From: Hysterangium stoloniferum
Lineage: Eukaryota; Basidiomycota; Agaricomycetes; Hysterangiales; Hysterangiaceae
Direction: 5' to 3'
Assembly: GCA_015178975.1 (NCBI GenBank)
Contig: WHVD01000094.1
Location: 186,001 to 250,000, forward strand
Length of the DNA stretch: 64,000 nt
The notes under the pieces are model-generated. The model was not told the DNA's origin. It saw only the letters and a list, made by a program, of their open reading frames with translations, and ran no database searches. A program made the translations under genes and the position numbers. Every line of letters begins with the position of its first letter. Position 1 is the stretch's first letter. This document shows positions 59,769-64,000 of this stretch, in pieces.

Positions 59769-60213
59769 TGTTAAGCATGGGGCTTACAGGTGGGTCTCTG
59801 GGGGAAACCTGTGGAAGTTCCAGGGAAGGACTTGGCTTCAGCTTATGTGTTGTGCCCTTGCAAGATCACATTGGCATTGTCCAACTGCAGACAGGAGCAG
59901 ATGGGAAACCCATGGGTTCGAGAATATGCAGGGACAAGTTACTAGGAAGACACTTAGTTGATTTTCTGATCAGATTGTATGTACAGATAGCTACTTGACT
60001 ATATAGACTTATAGACTATTGTACTACTGATTCAGAGATACAAAAAGATGTGACAAGAATACAATAACACAATAAACCAGATGTCAAACAGATTGGGAAA
60101 CAAGGGGCAGACTGAACCAGATGTCAAAAGTCTGGTGAGTGGTTCATACAATATAGAGAGTCAAATACCTATAGGATGGGTTCCAGGTCCCAGTGGGTTT
60201 CCCAGTCCTAACA
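59769..60213 (-). mobile_element. Gypsy-family LTR (element D, 3' LTR)
   Basis: 445 bp TGTTAAGC...CAGTCCTAACA, followed by GTACCCTCCCTTTAGG and GATGTCCCAAAGAGGC as in elements A and B. Hairpin box 59839-59842/59849-59852 (CAGC with GTTG, a wobble state). Confidence 0.65.
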
Positions 60214-60337
60214 GTACCCTCCCTTTAGGGTTGATGTCCCAAAGAGGCCCTAGAACTTGTTAAGGTTCATCAGTTACATGTACATATGTGTCAAGATGTC
60301 AGGTGATCTAGAAGGTAAGGTTCAAATGCAAGGAGCC

Positions 60338-60344
60338 TATATAA
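60338..60344 (+). promoter_or_regulatory. TATA box of antisense gene (copy D)
   Basis: TATATAA about 57 bp before the start region at about 60395, with GTGATCTAGAAGG upstream. Confidence 0.55.
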
Positions 60345-60397
60345 AAATTGAAAATAATAAAATTTCTTCTTCTCTCATACCCTATCAATGACTCAAT

Positions 60398-60589
60398 GTG
60401 GGACCAAAACCCATGCTGTGCAAACCCACCAACACAGCTGGGCCTTCCATAGAGTCTTCATACCAGGCTCCACTCACTGCTGCTCAAATACTTGAGCAGC
60501 ATGAAGAGCAGCATTGCCAGTGTGAGGAGGCTGACAAACAGGCAAAAGAGGCAGAAGAGGAGCTAGAGAGGGAGTACCAGGTGGTGTGA
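60398..60589 (+). pseudogene. Antisense coiled-coil gene, copy D (exon 1 only)
   Basis: 'GPKPMLCKPTNTAGPSIESS' and 'EEADKQAKEAEEELEREYQV' match exon 1 of copies A and B. It is cut off at about 60590, where unrelated sequence begins; the cysteine-cluster exon is not present in the window. Confidence 0.55.
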
Positions 60590-61320
60590 GAGGTTACGGT
60601 GAAATATACTCCGGAAATATAGTCTGGACAAGCTCATACTATATTTCCATTATTATTTCTACTTTCTCTCTATTTTATTATATGCATATAATTAGTTCGA
60701 TGACCTATGCATTCAGTACATTGACCCTTGTGGGCACATATGTGCCAGACTTATGTATTCTAGTGCCGGTAGTTAGAACTCAGACACTTTTTACCCCACA
60801 ACCACAACTTACCCAGACACCCAATTAGTGTCCTGTAAGTTGTGATTGGGGTATCATCTCTACCGTCACAGATGGGCTTTAACTACTAGGGCAATCAGAG
60901 TTTCGAGCTATACTAGTTGAAACTCAAACCATTATCTCAATCTGTGTGGACTACATCTCTGTGTGGACTACATCTGTGCTACTCTGTTATTTGACTCTCT
61001 TGTTATTCTCTTCAACACTCAAGCAGTCATTCAGAATCATACTTTACAGTCAATTCTCCTTTATTTGTTTTAGCTCTCTATTCTACTTTAGATAGCTAAT
61101 TCACTTGACTGTATTGAACTAAACAGTCAATATGTGGTCTGTATTAGACTTAGATAGTCAATACATTGTCGTGTTGTACCTAAATGGTCAATATTCTTCA
61201 TATATAGAATGGTTAGAACTTCCACCACTCTTCACAGTGGTGGTGTGGTGATCCCGCCCGGACCGCTCTTTCCCTATGAAGAAAACGTTACTCTACGACT
61301 ATTAATTTCTAAGCACGCAA
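60590..61320. other. Unassigned, possible LTR of another family
   Basis: Begins TGTGAGAGGTTACGG at about 60586 right in the coiled-coil copy D and ends near 61255 with GTGGTGATCCCGCCCGG. Leader-like CT-rich stretches lie at 60950-61150. It may be an inserted LTR; ends are not proven. Confidence 0.3.
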
Positions 61321-62006
61321 ATGACCACTGGCAAGAACCAAACACCAAGATCTTCAACAACCCCAAGTAGTTCAACACCTTGTCAAAGACCTGCTTGTCT
61401 GGAACCACCCCGTAACATCACCATGAGGAAGTCTTCATTAACTTTTCAAAGACCAGCCCCTCCTGAGAATCCCCCCGGAGCCTATCAATGTGAAGTGGGA
61501 CATGTACTATGCTGATTGAACCTCCACTGATCAGCTTACTCCCTTCACGGAGGAGTATGAAATGGATTACCCTTCTTTACCGGTGACTGTAGCAGTCTGG
61601 TTAGGTCATTATCAGGCCATCTTATCGGTGCAGGACTTATTCACGTGACCAGGAACCCTTGAGGATCTGACCCACTCGATTCCTGAATGGTCAAGTGATG
61701 TTACATCCATTATGGAAGGGGGAAGGATGATTTTTAGGTGGGAAGTCTTTATTCCTTGAAGCACTTCATACACACGATGATGTGCTGCAAATCCTTCACA
61801 TCCTACTCGGTGAGGATCTGTTACGACCGTGTCGTAACCCATGTCGCAACCCGATGGTCTCCGAATACTACAGTCTATCAATGTTCGAAGTTATTGATCA
61901 AGTCATCATTTCGGCAACCTTCGGAATACCGACACTGACGTATACCTTCACGGCGATCAAACCTCGTTTACGCCCCTGTCAAAATATACTCTACCATCTG
62001 GTTATG
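61321..62006 (+). other. Unassigned ORF relic and inverted LTR piece
   Basis: Ser/Thr/Pro-rich 'MTTGKNQTPRSSTTPSSSTP', then 'WLGHYQAILSVQDLF' in another frame: a gag-like N-terminus of unknown family. From 61811, TGTTACGACCGTGTCG repeats in inverse the end of the LTR 62007-62726, so a partial LTR lies head-on to it. Confidence 0.35.
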
Positions 62007-62726
62007 TGTTAAGAACTGGAAACTGACTAATGTCGGTGGCCGACAGGGACCGATCGGAAGGACTTGGCTTCAGCTTATGGGCTGCGCCCTCGCAAATATC
62101 CGCAGGATGTCCTTAAATTTCGGGCGGGCGAAGACTAGTCCTAGTGAGTACCTTTCGGCGTGATACCGATCGGAATCGAAGGACAAGTCAAGCGTCGGGC
62201 CAAGGGGTCGGGGCCGGGAGTGGGCGAGCGCACGCGAAGGCAGATGGGGGAAGTCTTAGTATGAGACTGATACAGGTGTATGAGGGTATTCTGAGTCGAT
62301 ATTCTGATTGTCTAGTAACTACAATTACAGCGGGTTCATATACAAGTAACAGGCGTCTGGAAAATACTAATGGGGAGAAGGGCGGAACACGGTATTAACA
62401 ATAAGCTTGACTAGGAACGGGAAGTTTATGATTAGTTCGGAGGCCGATGATAACCGAGAGTGGGATTACGATAAAAGGAAATGGTTCGAGGACTACAAAT
62501 ATAGATAGACATATGCGAAACATAAGATTGAACGGATCAACATAATAAAGGGGACGTATCAAAGTTTGACCAGACAATACGAGTTATTTGACGTGGGCGT
62601 AAATGGAGTTTGATCTTCGCGAAACATTCGTCAGCTTCGGGGCCGATGGTTTCCGAGAGGATGACTTGAAACGTTGACAAGTGGCGATAACCTCGGGGCC
62701 GATAGGGTTGCGACACGGTCGTAACA
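62007..62726 (-). mobile_element. Gypsy-family LTR (element E, 3' LTR), CpG-rich
   Basis: 720 bp TGTTAAGAAC...GGTCGTAACA, followed by GTATCTCCCCTTTTGGCC and GAAATCCCAAGGAGGCC, the counterpart of the block in elements A, B and D. Box at 62071-62074/62081-62084. Rich in CpG, hence young. Gag-pol of this element would lie beyond the window, on the minus strand. Confidence 0.68.
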
Positions 62727-62842
62727 GTATCTCCCCTTTTGGCCGAAATCCCAAGGAGGCCGAAAATCTAGATCCCGTACGTAAAAACTTGTCGGGTACG
62801 GCTGGGTGTGTCAAACATCATGTGACTCGGCAAAAGTTTGCA

Positions 62843-62849
62843 TATAAAA
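62843..62849 (+). promoter_or_regulatory. TATA box of antisense gene (copy E)
   Basis: TATAAAA 57 bp before ATG 62900, with ATCATGTGACTCGG upstream, comparable to TCATGTGATCTGG in copies A and B. Confidence 0.65.
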
Positions 62850-62899
62850 GTTTGAGAGTTCCTGGCGCTTGAAATTCCACTTCCCTTCCTCTAACCACC

Positions 62900-63887
62900 A
62901 TGACCATAGGCTCGGGGTCAAAGCCCTTCCCGGTTAGGTTAACAGTTGCACCCATGTCGGCGCCGAGTGGTACGGCGAACGCGAAAGAGCGTCGGCGTAT
63001 ACTCGAGCAGAAGAAAAAGGCGCGTGAAGAGGAGGAGCGGAAAGAGAAGGAGGAGTTGGCGGCCATCGAGGCCGAGGAAAAGAAACAGGCAGCAGAAGAG
63101 GCCGCACGCAAGCACTGGGAAGCAGTGCTTGCAAAGAACAAGCAGCAGGAGGCCGATCGGGCTCGGGAGGAGGCGGCGAAAAAGAAGCGGGAGGGAAAAG
63201 TGAGTCGGCTCTGGTGTCTTTTGCGAACCTTACTGACAATATCTGTTAGCGCAAGGCTGCAACGCCTTCGGAGTCCGATGACGAAGAGGGAGAGGAGGAC
63301 GAGGAGGATGCACCGGGGCCGTCGAGCCCCAAGGTGGGTTCGGTTTCCTAAAATAAAACTTCCTAAATAATTTTTTTTTTTTTTTTTTATAGAAACAAAA
63401 GCAGGCCCCCAAGGCGGGGCCCGAAAATGACCCCAAGTGCAATCGGTGCACGAAACGGGGTCGAACCTGTCATCCCCGGACCAATGGTCGGGGCCGCACT
63501 TGTCAAGAGTGCGCTGATCAGAAGCTTGGGTGTGTTTTCCCGGGGGCTGATGGCTCATTCCAGGAGCGACAGGCCGATGCTCTAGAAGAGCAAAACCGCC
63601 TCATGCGGACCTATTTCTCGGAGACGAGCCGGTACCGATATGAGATGTTGCGACAACAAGGGCTCATAACTGAGCAATTGCGACTCTTGGGCGTCGGGCT
63701 GGAGAAACAGACCAGTGTTATCGAGTCTCTCGGTGGTCAACTTGAGCAGTATTTGGAAGTCTCGAGTTGCGGTGGGCATGAAATTGGGGTTTCGGAGAAG
63801 GTCGGTGGTGTGGTATCGGTGGCTGTCGGTGCGGAGGAGGGTTCGGAGGTCGGAGAGGAGGGAGAAGTTGTAGAGGGAGAAAATTAG
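62900..63887 (+). CDS. Antisense coiled-coil/Zn2Cys6 gene, copy E (looks whole)
   Basis: Three exons, 62900-63199, 63250-63333 and 63393-63887, give an uninterrupted 292-aa protein; a second in-frame ATG is at 62954. Residues about 30-100 form a charged coiled coil (KAREEEERKEKEELAAIEAE). Exon 2 is acidic (ESDDEEGEEDEEDAPG). Exon 3 starts with a basic Lys/Pro stretch and six cysteines (CNRCTKRGRTC ... CQECADQKLGC; CX2CX6CX10CX2CX6C), the Zn(II)2Cys6 spacing. Then comes a second helical region (EEQNRLMRTYFSETSRYRYE) and a Gly/Glu-rich tail. Fungal Zn2Cys6 domains with a following coiled coil usually bind DNA as dimers; here nuclear DNA binding is inferred. It is downstream of an LTR and TATA box and CpG-rich. 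No closer family is known to me. Confidence 0.75.
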
Positions 63888-64000
63888 ATAGTGAAATATA
63901 TCGGTTTTTCTTTTTAAAACAAACAAATCATAGCGTGAAAACATAAGGCATAGTCGGAAAAAGGTCGGGTACCGCGTGATAGACTTATAAGGAATTGAGA

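Noticed and set aside
62818-63558. 246-aa minus-strand open frame
   Set aside because: Mirror of copy E, whose spliced structure and cysteine cluster are conserved in relatives.

Overview
The window looks like nuclear DNA of a repeat-rich Agaricomycete (mushroom-forming basidiomycete). The reasons are host genes with many 45-70 nt introns, an NCS1 permease, a secreted GH92 mannosidase, a caspase-p20 gene and an aryl-alcohol-dehydrogenase-type reductase, all set among chromodomain Ty3/gypsy, Copia, Helitron and tyrosine-recombinase relics. I cannot name the species.

Layout. 1-3.0 kb: a Copia gag relic (-) and a tyrosine-recombinase (Crypton-like) relic (+). 3.2-6.4 kb: a broken caspase-domain gene (-) between two inverted copies of a short repeat. 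6.4-9.0 kb: nothing recognisable. 9.0-9.7 kb: Helitron fragment. 9.8-24.0 kb: nested Ty3/gypsy chromovirus remains with LTRs in both orientations; one inserted LTR carries a cluster of heat-shock-element triplets. 24-41.7 kb: a large inverted duplication whose arms each hold an intact 16-exon NCS1-type permease gene (26056-28882 -, 37327-40143 +). Its spacer holds an aldo-keto reductase pseudogene and an intact three-exon C2H2 zinc-finger gene. The left arm also contains a 1.17-kb TRIM-like element, and the right arm preserves its empty site. 43.0-46.6 kb: an intact, intron-rich GH92 alpha-mannosidase gene (-). 48.5-60.6 kb: nested LTRs around a complete-length Ty3/gypsy element (49689-57093, target duplication ATATG). 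61.3-64 kb: a younger, CpG-rich LTR and its associated gene.

The most unusual feature is shared by all the gypsy elements here. Between the integrase end and the 3' LTR, on the strand opposite to gag-pol, they carry a three-exon gene for an N-terminal coiled coil plus a C-terminal cysteine cluster. Its spacing (CX2CX6CX9-10CX2CX6C) is that of fungal Zn(II)2Cys6 DNA-binding domains. Six copies are visible (11194 +, 22139 +, 20740-21150 -, 55560-56349 -, 60398 +, 62900 +), and the last looks whole (292 aa). Five have a TATA box about 55-57 bp upstream of the start codon, outside the LTR. The LTRs share a short box that can form a hairpin with compensatory CAGC/GCTG to CAAC/GTTG changes over 12 copies. 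Together these suggest a retrotransposon lineage with its own antisense, intron-bearing regulator.

LTR pairs and the older elements are strongly CpG-depleted, and their differences are mostly TpG against CpA. That suggests CpG methylation and deamination of repeats, while the host genes and the 62-64 kb element keep their CpGs.
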